This document shows positions 1 to 10,276 of a stretch of 64,000 nucleotides of DNA, one piece after another. The notes under the pieces are model-generated. The model saw only the letters and a program-made list of their open reading frames with translations, made no database searches and was not told the DNA's origin. Origin of the DNA: Lumbricus rubellus (taxonomy: Eukaryota; Annelida; Clitellata; Crassiclitellata; Lumbricidae); the NCBI GenBank assembly GCA_945859605.1, contig OX243825.1, positions 28,834,412-28,898,411 on the forward strand, read 5' to 3'. Numbering within the stretch: the first letter of the stretch is position 1; the number at the start of each line of letters is the position of its first letter. Position numbers and translations under genes: made by a program.

Positions 1-263
1 TAACGGCACTTCAGCACAGAATTGGCTATTTCGTGCCTTGGCATGATTATCGAATACACATCATTAGTTGATACTAAAAACGCTTGGGGGTTAATAGATA
101 GGATAAAACTTATAACTACAGCATTCGATATATGGTAGAAGTAAAATTAATAAATAAGGTTAAAATATATTCAAGATTATATGATACTTCCGATAAGCAG
201 GTTACGAGTCATTTTATTTATGATATCTTCTATACTTTGTTGTATAGTTGTATTTCTTTTAAA
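1..263. repeat. Dispersed repeat, copy A
   Basis: This stretch matches 15134-15403 with scattered substitutions and small indels; both open with TAACGGCACTTCAGCACAG and run to a shared stretch around TTGTTGTA(T/C)AGTTGTATTTC. Neither copy carries a recognisable protein. The window edge cuts this copy, so its left boundary is unknown. It is an interspersed repeat of unknown class. Confidence 0.8.
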
Positions 264-299
264 AACAGTAAGATATTCTTTGGAGAGACATGTTCGAAA

Positions 300-960
300 A
301 TAGTAGAGACAGGCCTTAACAGAAAATAGGCCTAATGGTGAAAGGCTAAAACCAGAAGAACTTAGCAAGAAAAGGAAGGAAAAGGGCGATTACACGACTG
401 GCGACTTGACACTACTGACGAAGACTACCTGACAAGGACACTGAATCAAAATAGACGACTTCAGACCAGACATTTATACTGCACACAATAGAGGAACATG
501 GTCCATGAAAAATGCCTCATTGGTAAAAATACTTTTTGCAGATGTCATCGAAAAACATTCTGCCCCAATGTGTGATATACACCTGAGATTAGAAAAACCA
601 CACGACCTAAGAAAAAAACTTGAACATGACTTGAAAAAGTCAGATTATGCTCTGACTAAAGCTGTCAGATATAAACAATGTATACTATATATATATATAT
701 ATTAATTGTTTCAGAATGCAGTTGCATTGTATTAATTGTTTCAGTTACAATTCATGGCACTTGCATTTAACTTTGCATTTGGACAAGGTAAAAAAATGTT
801 GTCCATTGTGAAGAGTTGTCATCGTTGGCGAAGTATTGTCTGCTGTGAACGTTGGCGAAGTATTGTCTGTTGTGAAGAGTTGTCGAAACTGCTTGAAGTC
901 TGCTCAAGTTTGTCCCTGGCATACTTCTGTGAAATCAGAGCTCAGATCGATGATGTAGCA
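300..960 (+). repeat. Composite recombinase repeat, copy 1 (3' part only)
   Basis: This is the 3' module of the composite repeat seen more fully at 3640-6260 and 7845-8905. It holds the conserved 55-60 codon frame that starts near 505 (MKNASLVKILFADVIEKH...), followed by a TA dinucleotide run and units of the type TTAATTGTTTCAG...TGGCACTTGCATTTAAC. It ends in the TTGTCTGCTGTGAA...GTTGGCGAAGTA tandem motifs. The 5' recombinase region is missing. The short frame is conserved in three copies, but I do not recognise its family. Confidence 0.7.
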
Positions 961-1027
961 CCCGGCAACGGACGCGCCGAGCAGGCCTCTTACGTGAAAG
1001 TCCGTCGTTGACGGTCGTTTCGAGGGT

Positions 1028-1150
1028 TACGCTGGCAGTTTTTGTGTTTAGCAAGTGTGGCTATCTGCTGGAAAGAGTAACATTTGGCCAATCATTGCTG
1101 GAAACTTGTTTGTTTCAATTCCGTTTGCTTTGCCTTGCTTTGTCTCGTTG
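1028..1150 (+). pseudogene. YqaJ-like exonuclease fragment, copy 1
   Basis: The translation VFVFSKCGYLLERVTF followed by QSLLETCLFQF matches the segment at 10672-10772. There it follows a YYTQIQMQM...WCDVFVF context that resembles the C-terminal half of YqaJ/lambda-type exonuclease domains (YxxQxQ, then CDF/V-V). This copy lacks the upstream part and is a relic. The YqaJ assignment rests on motif recognition only. Confidence 0.4.
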
Positions 1151-1319
1151 ACCTACTGTAAAGCACTCTCAGGAACCCACGGTTGGCTTATTATGCGACA
1201 TCCATAGCACTGCATTGATCCACCCGTGCACTTTACGATACTCCAATCACGAATAGGCCTCTATAATTGGGTTCTAATATTGTATAAACCCATTTATATA
1301 GTTATCAGCTTAATAACCT

Positions 1320-1560
1320 TATGGCTGTGCTTTAACACAGATTGTATCACTTACATCGGGAGAAATGAAGTGGTTGGCAAACCATCTCGGACATGACGTG
1401 AACATTTTGCAAAACGTCTACAGACTCCACGATTCTACAATTGAATTGGCCAAGATAAGCAGGCTGATGATGGCAGTAGACACGGGGGGCAGGTCGAACC
1501 AGTTGCAGGGAAGCACTTAGTGACATCAACATCTCCGGTAATGAAAAAATGCTTCAATTG
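1320..1560 (+). pseudogene. Tyrosine recombinase C-terminal fragment (family 2), copy A
   Basis: Reading from 1347 gives SLTSGEMKWLANHLGHDVN, then ILQNVYRLHDSTIELAKIS, then RLMMAVD. The pattern of a box II HLGHD followed about ten residues later by (V)YRL and an ELAK(I/V)SRL helix is typical of the C-terminus of tyrosine recombinases of the Crypton-like animal type: His and nucleophilic Tyr are both present, while the box II Arg lies upstream and is not seen. A one-base loss in the G-run near 1484 shifts the frame to a stop at 1518-1520. A second copy is at 12170-12413, and the flanks 1145-1345 match 11995-12165, so this is a dispersed element, not a host gene. Confidence 0.6.
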
Positions 1561-1810
1561 TATTCTCAACTTTTGAATGATATCGACTGACGATTATTCC
1601 TCACTTTTTAACATCGGTCTTGAATGACATCCGATTTTTTTTTATCAGTAACTGGCCACAATCATTTGCATTTACAGATAGCCAACAAAGTAAAAGTTTA
1701 AGGTAAGCTTATGCGTATACGGTCACTGTGTAAAAAGTGTGAATAAGCACCTCACATAAAAATGACTCAGCATCGTTATGTGATGTCATGCTAACAAACA
1801 TGACATTATT

Positions 1811-2032
1811 TTGCAACAGTGTGACACGAAATCAATAACAAGAATAAAATTCCCCCAAACTTCAAACCAATGCATAGATTACTTTGATAATAATTATTAT
1901 GCACAGGTTTTGTTTACTGCTGGTAAATATCTGTGCCTATACTTTGCAGGTATTCCTCCGAACGTGGACTACACAGATGACGACGAGTGTAGTGATGACG
2001 AGAACCATACAGCAAGTGACACGATAAATTAA
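1811..2032 (+). other. Short acidic-tailed reading frame, possible element exon
   Basis: A 73-codon frame ends in an Asp/Glu-rich tail (PPNVDYTDDDECSDDEN). A TTTGCAG acceptor-like sequence lies directly before GTATTCCTCC at about 1950, so the tail could be the last exon of the recombinase element upstream. No homology is recognised. Confidence 0.2.
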
Positions 2033-3420
2033 AGTCGAACATATCTTCTTCCTTTGAGTATTTAATAATAAGAATGAACGTGACATCACGCTGTATTGAA
2101 TGGTTATAGGCCTAGAAACGTGTCAGATCTTGTACTGATGGGCCATATTAACGGTAATTATATGCTGCAGTTGCTTCATGGCGGTGAGAAAACTTGTGTA
2201 GAGCATAGATGCTCAAGTACTGTCATGTGAGGAAATTATATATATTATGTTAATCAGTTATACCGGGTAGGGAAACGTCAATCAACCTATTGGCCCAGTC
2301 TTCTATGAACTTAGCTCTCTAGGGACTGGTTGGGCTGGTGTCTAGCATGCAACTTCAGCTATATTAGCCGGGTGTTGGCTAGATTCGAGAGCTCTTGACG
2401 GTTCGGCTCAGAAACGTATTGTGTGATATATTATTGCTTTTCAATGTAAGTTATTATTACGGGGTTGGGTTAATTGCGGTTGCAACATGTGTTGTAAATT
2501 CAGCTTGCACGGACTGCTCACAGAAAAAGAAACTTTTAAAATATTCGTCACACTGAAATGATGCTCAACGCTTGGTGAATACTAAACTGGTTACAGTTCT
2601 CCAAAATGATATGACATTGTATTGAAAGCTACCCACAATCATTACAGATCGCATCAAACCATTACTGTAATTTCAAACAGATGGGTACAGTTAATGACCT
2701 AGTAAGTTGCAGCACAGCTAGGTCGTTATTGTCTTAGTGACATGTTCTTATATTAAGCTGTTTATCTTCGTTAATTGAAGTCAAAACCAACCACATCAAC
2801 ACATTTTGACGTCATCGACTATTCCTGCAACTCCAAATGATTTTGCATAAAGAAGTGCATTGCCAAATCTGCTGCAAGACATTCTGCAATCTCTCAAGGT
2901 TAGAAATTCAACTGCGACAACCTACAGACGAGAAAAGGCATGATCAATTCAGATGATGAAATCAATGCGTGAGCCGAGAGCACAGATACTTTACCAGCTA
3001 GATAGAGTGAAGAACAAGTGAAACTTATGTGCAAGCATTTTAGACTGGACTCACAGCTGTGCATCGAAGGGCTTCGAGATTTTATCCTGCAGGCATTGAC
3101 AAATCTTAGTGGTTTGGTAACACATGAACACACGTGTTTTTGACGTTGCAGGTATGGACTGAAGCATGATCCGCTACGGCCGGAGTCGTTCGTGGACCGT
3201 TGCATCCGCTGCTGGAAGCTATTCAGCGATGGATCACGGTTGGAGTGTTTTGTGTTGTGGATATACGTTTAGTACACCGAAGGTCCAATGTCGGTGGAAA
3301 GACGGTTGAAAGAGACGACTCCATGGCAGCCTGTCTTCATAATTCAAGAATTTCATTCAACTCTTCAAGAATCCAAGTCTTGGACTCAAGATTGGCCATA
3401 TACTTGTAAAGTGTGCTGAC
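2033..3420. other. No gene recognised; contains a dispersed repeat
   Basis: No convincing coding region. 2470-2600 (ACATGTGTTGTAAATTCAG...GACTGCTCACAG...TTTAAAATATTCGTC) matches 14030-14115, so part of this stretch is a dispersed repeat. From 2990 to 3410 a + frame reads HFRLDSQLCIEGLRDFI and later RCWKLFSDGSRLECF with stops between; it may be a decayed element ORF. Confidence 0.4.
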
Positions 3421-3429
3421 ATAAAGAAA

Positions 3430-3855
3430 GTCACGGCTATTCGTACTGGAGACAAGGTAGCTGAAGAAGAAGCTAATGCTTTCTTGGCCCTTCATCGTTC
3501 AGCGCATCTACTTCTACGAGGTCGTGGAAACGTCGACATTCGGCAGTATTCTATCGGTTTCTGCCGAGTCGATATGGTCGAGCGTTTGCGGGTGGCGGTC
3601 GAATTATGTGGAGCAAAGATTCCATGTTCCTCTGTCGTCAAACGGCTGGCTCCTGCAATCATACAGCATCAACGGACAGGTATTCTATCCTCGTCCTCAC
3701 CATCACCGTCGAGTGCAAGACAACAGAATATGACTGTTCCTGGCGGCGTTAGAGGAGAGAGCAAAGTAGGCGCCGACAGTCGTGCTTCCGACGTCGGTTG
3801 CTACGCATTTTTAACACTTATTCTTCTGTTTAGACAATCTGTTGTCTTCTTTTAA
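3430..3855 (+). pseudogene. Unrecognised element reading frame
   Basis: The frame is open from upstream of 3430 through KVTAIRTGDKVAEEEANAF and the 3484-3855 stretch, ending in Ser-rich sequence. Part of it (3640-3820) recurs at 8908-9065, so it belongs to the composite repeat. No domain recognised; the Lys/Glu-rich start and Ser-rich end look like a linker region. Confidence 0.3.
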
Positions 3856-6260
3856 CATAATGCTACATGCACTTTATTATATATTAAAATTTGATTCAGA
3901 AGGCGATGTATTGGAAGATTTTTGGGAGGATTTTGACGAAGAACAATGCACAGACGAGTACTGCTCTTTACACTTTAATCCAGTGACAGAAGCAGACCAA
4001 CTTCCAAATTAAATCCAGAATAATTCAAACACAACTGATGTTGAACAAGATCAGGACGCATTCATATCCAATGTCAATGACGGGGAAATTTTCTTTGGAA
4101 TAGGAAATGGCAATAAGTTTCTGAAGGAATAACCGACAACGTTACTCCTGTTTTGCCTGTTGCAAAGGGAGTTGCAGGCAACGTGTTTATAAGTGACTTT
4201 CCTGTCTCTCTAATTATTACCGAATCCCCGCCTGTGAAATTGCTGCATTACCAGTTGAAATTCACCAAGATGCGGTAGCATCTCCAGGGGTGCCTCCAAA
4301 CTTTACAAGTATCCTGGGTATGCGGCAAGTTAATGATGGAATGGAATTTGCCAGACCCACAAGATTGTGTGAGGAAACATGTCTATGTTTCTATTTCTTC
4401 AGGACAAAATCAAATCGAAAGAGGGCTTCAAGTTCAGTACCAAAGACTGTACGAAAAAGCTTACATTTCTGGAATACTTCAGTAATTATCTGACCAGTGA
4501 TTACTGCGCAGGATGGGTTATATAGAGTTGGGTAAGCGAGACAAAGAAACTGCGAGAAGCACTTCCAGGGTGGCGGCAGTCGCTGTGTGGTACTGGTCCA
4601 TGTACTGCAGAAGAACAGAACAGGCGGGAACTGGATGGGCAAGAACCAGCCACAATACTATGGGATAGGTTTAAGCAACTTGACAGAACGCCCTCTGTTG
4701 CTGACTTTTACGCTGTCGTAACCACCTTCCTATTTTGCTATCTGCAACAAATTCTCATCGATCAGGAGTTATGTGTAATTTTACAACTACCGATTATGAA
4801 CAGGGCCTGCGGGCAATACGCACAGCCATGGCAGTATTTGTTTTCAGATCCTAAACCACAAAACTGCCACTACTCATGGGACAACAAATATTGCTGTAGA
4901 TGCAGAAGAATCTGTTTCTGTGGTGCTTGAAAGCTACATGAGCATGTGCTAGAATTTGAGTGCACAAAACATAGCTCCATTTGTGTTCATTCCTTACACT
5001 GGAATGCTTCTAAACATAGGCAGTGCGCTGAGAAGTGCTTTTGTTAAAAGTGGATATAATGAAACAGTTTCTTGCTCAAAGTTAAGGAAAACGGCAGTTA
5101 AGGAAATACACACCAATTTCCGAAGCAAAAAAGGGGACGCTGCAGATCATATGTGCCACAGAGCAGCTACTGCCCCAAAAAACTACAAAATGATCTCAAG
5201 CCCAAACAATTCTGTGCTTACTGTGAACTTGCTGAGACAGGCCTTAACAATGGTGTAAGGTTAAAACCAGAAGAACTTAGCAAGAAAAGGAAGGCCAAGG
5301 GTGATTACACGACTGATGACTTGACACTACTGACGAAGACTAACTGACAAGGACACTGAATTAAAATAGACGACTTCAGACCAGACATTTATACTGCACA
5401 AAATAGAGGAACATGGTCCATGAGAAATGCCTCATTGGTAAAAATACTTTTTGCAGATGTCATCGAAAAACATTCTGCCCCAATGTGTGATGTACACCTG
5501 AGATTAGAAAAACCACACGACCTCAGAAAAAAACTTGAACATGACTTGAAAAAGTCAGGTTATGCTCTGACTAAAGCTGTCAGAGATAAAGAATATATAT
5601 ATATGGTTTCCAAAACTTCACAAATAATTCCATGCTTCAGCAATCAAAGTATTCTTGGAAAAAGAAATACTCGGTGCATTACAATTTTCATTACGATACT
5701 TGGCACTTCTATTTTACTTTGCAGGACGGTGTTTAATGAAAATTGCATTTAACAGGTTTTTGCATAATATGCTGGGTAGCTTATTGTTTTTTACTTTCCA
5801 TTTCAAACGCGCCAAATGACAATTACCCAGCATTGCACTTGGATGAAACACCGTGCATGATCAAAGTTGCATTGCATTAACTTTTTCAGTTACGATACTC
5901 GGCCCTTGTGTTTAACTTCGCATTTTTATAGAATCAAATTGCATTGTATTAATTATTTCAGTTATAATACCTGGCACTTTCATTTAGCTTTGTATTTGAA
6001 TAGAGTCAAATTGCACACAATGCACAGTTGCATTGTACTAATTGTTTCAGTTACAATACATGGCACTTGCATTGAACTCTGCATTTGGACAAGGTAAAAA
6101 ATGTAGTCCGTTGTGAAGAGTTGTCGTCGTTCGTGAAGTATTGTCTGCTGTGAAGAGTTGTTCGTTTTGAAGAGTTGTCGAAACTGCTTGAAGTTGTCGA
6201 CTTTGTCCATGGCATACTTCTGTGAAATCAGAGCTCAGATCGATGTGAAGTTGGATGAAT
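3640..6260 (+). mobile_element. Composite tyrosine-recombinase/YqaJ repeat, copy 2 (longest)
   Basis: The most complete copy. 3640-4270 matches 8908-9556, 4690-5100 matches 10210-10590, and 5230-5600 matches 300-690 and 8230-8550. Coding order on the + strand: a Ser-rich tail frame (3484-3855), an acidic segment (DVLEDFWEDFDEEQC at about 3905), a recombinase catalytic segment (4956-5258), and the MRNASLVKILFADVIEKH frame (5420-5620). Frameshifts and stops interrupt it throughout. It ends in tandem TTAATTRTTTCAGTTAYRATAC units. I could not locate terminal inverted repeats, as expected for recombinase-type elements that lack them. Confidence 0.6.
4956..5258 (+). pseudogene. Tyrosine recombinase catalytic fragment (family 1)
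   Basis: The 100-codon frame has the order expected of the tyrosine-recombinase C-terminal half: a helix NIGSALRSAFVKSGY, then SCSKLRKTAVKEIH (candidate catalytic Arg44), then ADHMCHRAAT (His65 or His68) and PKNYKM (candidate nucleophile Tyr77). Spacing and order resemble Crypton- and DIRS-type recombinases. The usual HxLR His is replaced (SKLR), so activity is doubtful. The same segment is partly repeated at 8030-8250 and 10440-10590. The N-terminal catalytic Arg box is not identified. Family-level call is by pattern only. Confidence 0.5.
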
Positions 6261-6269
6261 CACTGGCTA

Positions 6270-6560
6270 AAAAGTAAGTGATTGTAATTAATGGTAGTGC
6301 CCCCTCCCCTTTCGTGCATAACCGGACAAATCTACATTGTCGTTACATGCAAAACCAAACAAATTCCCAACCTATCGCAGCAGCAGAATCAGTCACGTGC
6401 AATGACGTTTTCTAGTAACTTAACACTGTTTTTGTTTTGTGAGGCTTCACAAAAACGTACCAACACTTAAGCAAAATAGTTTTACAGTAAATTATTATTA
6501 CTGTTTCGAAGTAATGGAAATTGCCATGGAAGGACAAGAAGGCCATTTCTGTCCCACAGC
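6270..6560. other. No gene recognised
   Basis: Unique-looking non-coding sequence between the composite repeat and a piggyBac remnant; I see no repeat or motif in it. Confidence 0.4.
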
Positions 6561-6572
6561 CACATTTGGTTA

Positions 6573-6720
6573 GTGCTTACACCAGATATATGTATGGGTG
6601 GTGTTGATTGCCATGACAAAAACAGCGCGACCTACTGGATCTCAATCCATACGAAGAAGTGGTGGTGGCCGTTCTTCTCCGTCCTGCTGGGTCTTCGTCT
6701 GCACGGAGCTAAAAAAAAGT
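6573..6720 (+). pseudogene. piggyBac-type transposase fragment
   Basis: The translation MGGVDCHDKNSATYWISI followed by HTKKWWWPFF matches the hallmark MGGVDxxD...Y.I...KKW.WP.F block of piggyBac-like (DDE_Tnp_1_7) transposases, which contains a catalytic Asp. The canonical GGVDRHD is GGVDCHD here, and the frame loses similarity after the WWWPFF block. It is an isolated relic unrelated in position to the piggyBac remnant at 25225-25430. Confidence 0.75.
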
Positions 6721-7303
6721 CATCCCGGAGAATGCAGCTGTCTTCCGTTGACGACCGACCTCGCCATCGTCTTGGCCACCCGTGTTCGATGTCGGGAGTT
6801 GCTGCACTCCGTTGCGACGAGATTGGCTTGACATATACTAGGCCTACTGCTCAGATTTTTACCGTTGCTCCTTATATTGTAGTTTGTGTACAGAAATTTT
6901 GAGAGAAACACAAAGGGGCGTGTTGGCAAGTTGACAATGTAGATTTGACGTGGAATGACACCGATGCAGTCGGTCGATTTCCAAGTTCGTTCAGCTGCTC
7001 GGCCAATTCTCGGCGGTTCCTTTGCGCGACGTCTTTTCGAAAGCACGTCTGTACGAGTCCGACCCAGGGTCGCGTTCCGATTCTTCTTCCGAATGCGGGG
7101 TAGGCGCTGTTCGACGTCGGTCGCTTTGTCCGTCATGCGGAAGCGTTGATTGGGAAGTGCTTTTCTTATTTATTCGTTTGCTTGCTTTGCTGGCTTTCAT
7201 AATAGAAACTATTTGATTGATTGATTGACTGTTTGATTTCAAGTTTTTGATCGTTTAATACGTCTGTGTTTACAGCTCTCCACCCATACAACACAGGGGT
7301 GGC

Positions 7304-7561
7304 TTGCTGCAAGGTATCGCCTGTACCAAGATCTGTACTTATCAGATCAAGGTGTCGGAGCCACGCGAGATCGTGCGCCAAAGGGGGAAATATGTCCAGA
7401 GAGTGATTAAGGGAGTCCCTCACGCTCTATCTGACTCGGACATATTCGAGGCGGCCAAGTACAACAAGTGTCTGCCTCTGATTAGAGCACAGAGGATTTA
7501 CAAAATTGTAAACAATGTTAAAGTGGCGACAATGGCTGTCCTATCAGTGTCATGGTCGTAG
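7304..7561 (+). pseudogene. LINE ORF1/gag-like RNA-binding fragment
   Basis: An 85-codon frame reads REIVRQRGKYVQRVIKGVPH, then SDSDIFEAAKYNK, then RAQRIYKIVNN and VATMAVLSVS. The pattern IKGVPH...D.(E/D)I...AQRIYK...T.AVL is that of the RRM-like domain in gag-like/ORF1 proteins of non-LTR retrotransposons. The frame stops within what should be strand 4. No adjoining reverse transcriptase. The following frame (7627-7821) may be its continuation but is unrecognised. Confidence 0.4.
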
Positions 7562-7844
7562 TTAACACATTCACAGAGGACGTGCAAATAGCTCAATGAA
7601 GGAGGAAAAAGTCCAAAAAAGAGACAATGACAAGGTGGGAAGTTAGAAACTGGTGTTTGGCAGAGGTTCATTTCATAAACAACATACAGGAGAGGTACTG
7701 GTCGGATATGTACCGATACTCTGTATGGAGAATGCATGGAGCAATGTGCAAACAAGCCATCAATGACTTCAACTGTGCAAAAAAGGAGGCCCTACACAAA
7801 TTAGTAAAACAGAGCGGGTGATATATATATATATTTATAATTAT

Positions 7845-8905
7845 AATTTGCTTCAGATGGCGATGTATTCGAAGATTTGTTTATGGATTTTGACGAAGAA
7901 GAATGCACAGACGAGTATTGCACTCTACAGTCTACATTTCAAAGCAGTGACAGGTCCGGAACAACTTCGAAATGAGACAACAAATATTGCTGTAGATGCA
8001 GAAGAATCTGTGTCTGTGATGCTTATAGCTCCATTTGTGTTCATTCCTTACACTGGAATGCAGACGTCTGCTTATATTATAGGCAGTGCGCTGAGAAGGA
8101 AATACACACCAATTTCCGAAGCAAAAAAGAAGGTACGCTGCAGATCATATGTGCCACCGAGCAGCTACTGCCCCAAAATACTACAAAATGATCTCAAGCC
8201 CAAACAATTCCGTGCTTACTGTGAACTTGCTGAGACAGGCCTTACCAGAAAATAGGCCTAATGGTGAAAGGTTAAAACCAGAAGAACTTATTACTGACGA
8301 AGATTACCTGACAAGGACACTGAATCAAAATAGACGACTTCAGACCAGACATTTATACTGCACACAATAGAGGAACATGGTCCATGAGAAATGCCTCATT
8401 GGTAAAAATACTTTTTGCAGATGTCATCGAAAAACATTCTGCCCCAATGTGTGATGTACACCTGAGATTAGAAAAACCACACGACCTCAGAAAAAAACTT
8501 GAACATGACTTGAAAAAGTCAGGTTATGCTCTGACTAAAGCCGTCAGATATAAAGAATGTATACATACAGCCATATATATATATATATTAATTGTTTCAG
8601 AATGCACAGTAGAATTGTATTAATTGTTTTAGTTACAATATGTGGCACTTGCATTTAACTCTGCATTTGGATACTTAAGGTAAAAAATGTTGTCCGTTGT
8701 GAAGGTAAAAAATGTTGTCCATTGTGAAGGTAAAAAATGTTGTCCGTTGTGAAGGTAAAAAATAAATGTTGTCCGTTGTGAAGAGTTGTCGTCGTTGGTG
8801 AATTATTGTCTGTTGTGAAGAGTTGTCGTCGTTGGTGAATTATTGTCTGTTGTGAAGAGTTGTCGAAACTGCTTGAAGTTGTCGAGTTTGTCCCTGGGAT
8901 ACTTC
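7845..8905 (+). mobile_element. Composite recombinase repeat, copy 3 (internal deletion)
   Basis: It opens with the acidic segment (GATGTATTCGAAGATTTG, matching 3905) and then jumps, at about 7970, directly to sequence matching 4880 (GACAACAAATATTGCTGTAG). The roughly 870 bp between these points in copy 2 is therefore absent. A second deletion near 8097 removes most of the recombinase box (compare 5035-5100). The 8384-8560 MRNASLVK frame is intact. This is a classical internally deleted, non-autonomous derivative. Confidence 0.7.
8690..8880 (+). repeat. Tandem GTAAAAAATGTTGTCCGTTGTGAAG repeats
   Basis: Four near-identical units of about 25-28 bp (8690-8785, core AAAATGTTGTCC(G/A)TTGTGAAG) followed by two units of about 53 bp built on AGTTGTCGTCGTTGGTGAAT. 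Simpler versions of the same motifs lie at 795-900 and 6095-6200, so this tail is expanded locally in this copy. Confidence 0.85.
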
Positions 8906-9547
8906 TGTGACGGCTGGCTCCTGCAATCATACAGCATCTATGGACAGGTACTATATCCTCGTCCTCACCATCATGGTCGAGTGCAAGACAACAGAAGATG
9001 ACTGTTCCTGGCGGCCTTCGAGGAGAGAGCAGAGCAGGTGCCGACCATCATGCGTCCGACGTCAGGTGCTACGCAATTGAAATGCTTCTTCTTCTGTTTA
9101 GACAATCCGTTGTCTTTTTTTAACATAATATTGTGCACTTTATTATATATTAAAATTTATATGGTGATGTATTTGAAGATTTTGGGGGGGATTTTGACGA
9201 AGAACAATGCTCTGTACACTTTAACTAAGCAACAGAAGCAGACCAACTTCCAAACGAAATCCAGAATAATTCAAATGGAACACATGTTGAACAAGATCAG
9301 CACGCATTCATATCCAATGTCAATGACAAGGACATTTTTATTGGAATAGGAAATGGCAATAAGTTTCTGAAGAAAAAACTGACAACGTTGCTCCTGTTTT
9401 GCCTGTTGCAAAGATAGTTGCAGGCAACGTGTTTATAAGTGACTTTCCTGTGACTCTAATTATTACCGAATCCCCGGTACAAATCAATTTGGTTGCTTGT
9501 GAAGTTGCACTCAATGTTGCCTGTGATACTGCTGCATTACCAGTTGA

Positions 9548-10240
9548 AATTCACAGTTAAAAGATAGTTTTCTGGAGGGCCGTAAGATCTCCCCGAAGAA
9601 GTTCCTTTACATTGTCTTCTACTGGGCGTGCAAGTCGCCAATGAGCATGATAATTCATCACCAGTACTTCCAGTGGATACGTGATATCTGCTCCTGGAAG
9701 CTACTGAACAGTCCAGTTGAACTCGGTGGACCTGGGCTTGAGGTCCAGATAGATGAATCTCTACTTGGCAGGGCCAAATACCACCGAGGCCGAAACATCG
9801 GAAGGCAGCAGTGGGTGTTCGGGGCATACGACATCACGAAGAAAGTCGGCTACATAAAATTTGTGCAGAAGAGGGATGCGGCAACTCTGTTGCCAATCAT
9901 CCAGAGGGTCGTGTTGCCAGGATCCATCATCGTTTCCGACGAATGGAGGGCGTACAGAGGCATCCCAAATCTACCTCAAACCTACACGCACAAGACTGTC
10001 AACCACAGCCAGAATTTCGTGGACCCGGTGAGCGGAGCGCACACGAATCAAGTGGAGGGCTATTGGAAGAGGATGAAATCCGTCTTCAAGAGGATGAACG
10101 GGACCACGAGGGAGATGGCTCCGAGTTACATCGACGAATTCATGTGGAGGGAGCGCTTCGGCAGCACCTTTCGCCTTGCATTGCGTAAAAAAGTCAGCAG
10201 CAGAGTGCGTTCTGCTGCCGACTTTTTTATGCTCTCGTAA
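9548..10240 (+). pseudogene. Merlin-type (IS1016/ISXO2-like) DDE transposase, 5'-truncated
   Basis: An open frame from 9548 to the TAA at 10238-10240, with its first ATG at 9641 (199 codons). All three acidic residues of the ISXO2-like DDE domain are present: Asp38 in VQIDES, Asp100 in IIVSDEW, Glu139 in NQVEGYW, counting from that Met. Other family blocks are YHRGRN, QQWVFG, AATLLPII, HKTVNHS..FVDP, GAHTNQ and FMWRERFG. Upstream codons (DSFLEGRKISPKKFLYIVFY) are also Merlin-like, so the frame starts before the ATG. The N-terminal zinc-ribbon part is missing and no clear terminal repeats flank it. The last 18 codons run through a hairpin that belongs partly to the flanking repeat. The catalytic core has no disabling change, unusual here. 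Confidence 0.85.
10183..10232. repeat. 22-bp inverted repeat at the Merlin/host-repeat junction
   Basis: Arms 10183-10204 (GCGTAAAAAAGTCAGCAGCA...) and 10211-10232 pair with two mismatches around a 6-nt loop. Only the right arm has a counterpart in copy 2 (about 4700, TCTGTTGCTGACTTTTACGC), so the left arm is either the element end or a templated junction. Confidence 0.7.
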
Positions 10241-10276
10241 CCACCTACTTGTTTTGCTGTTTGCTATTTGTAACAA

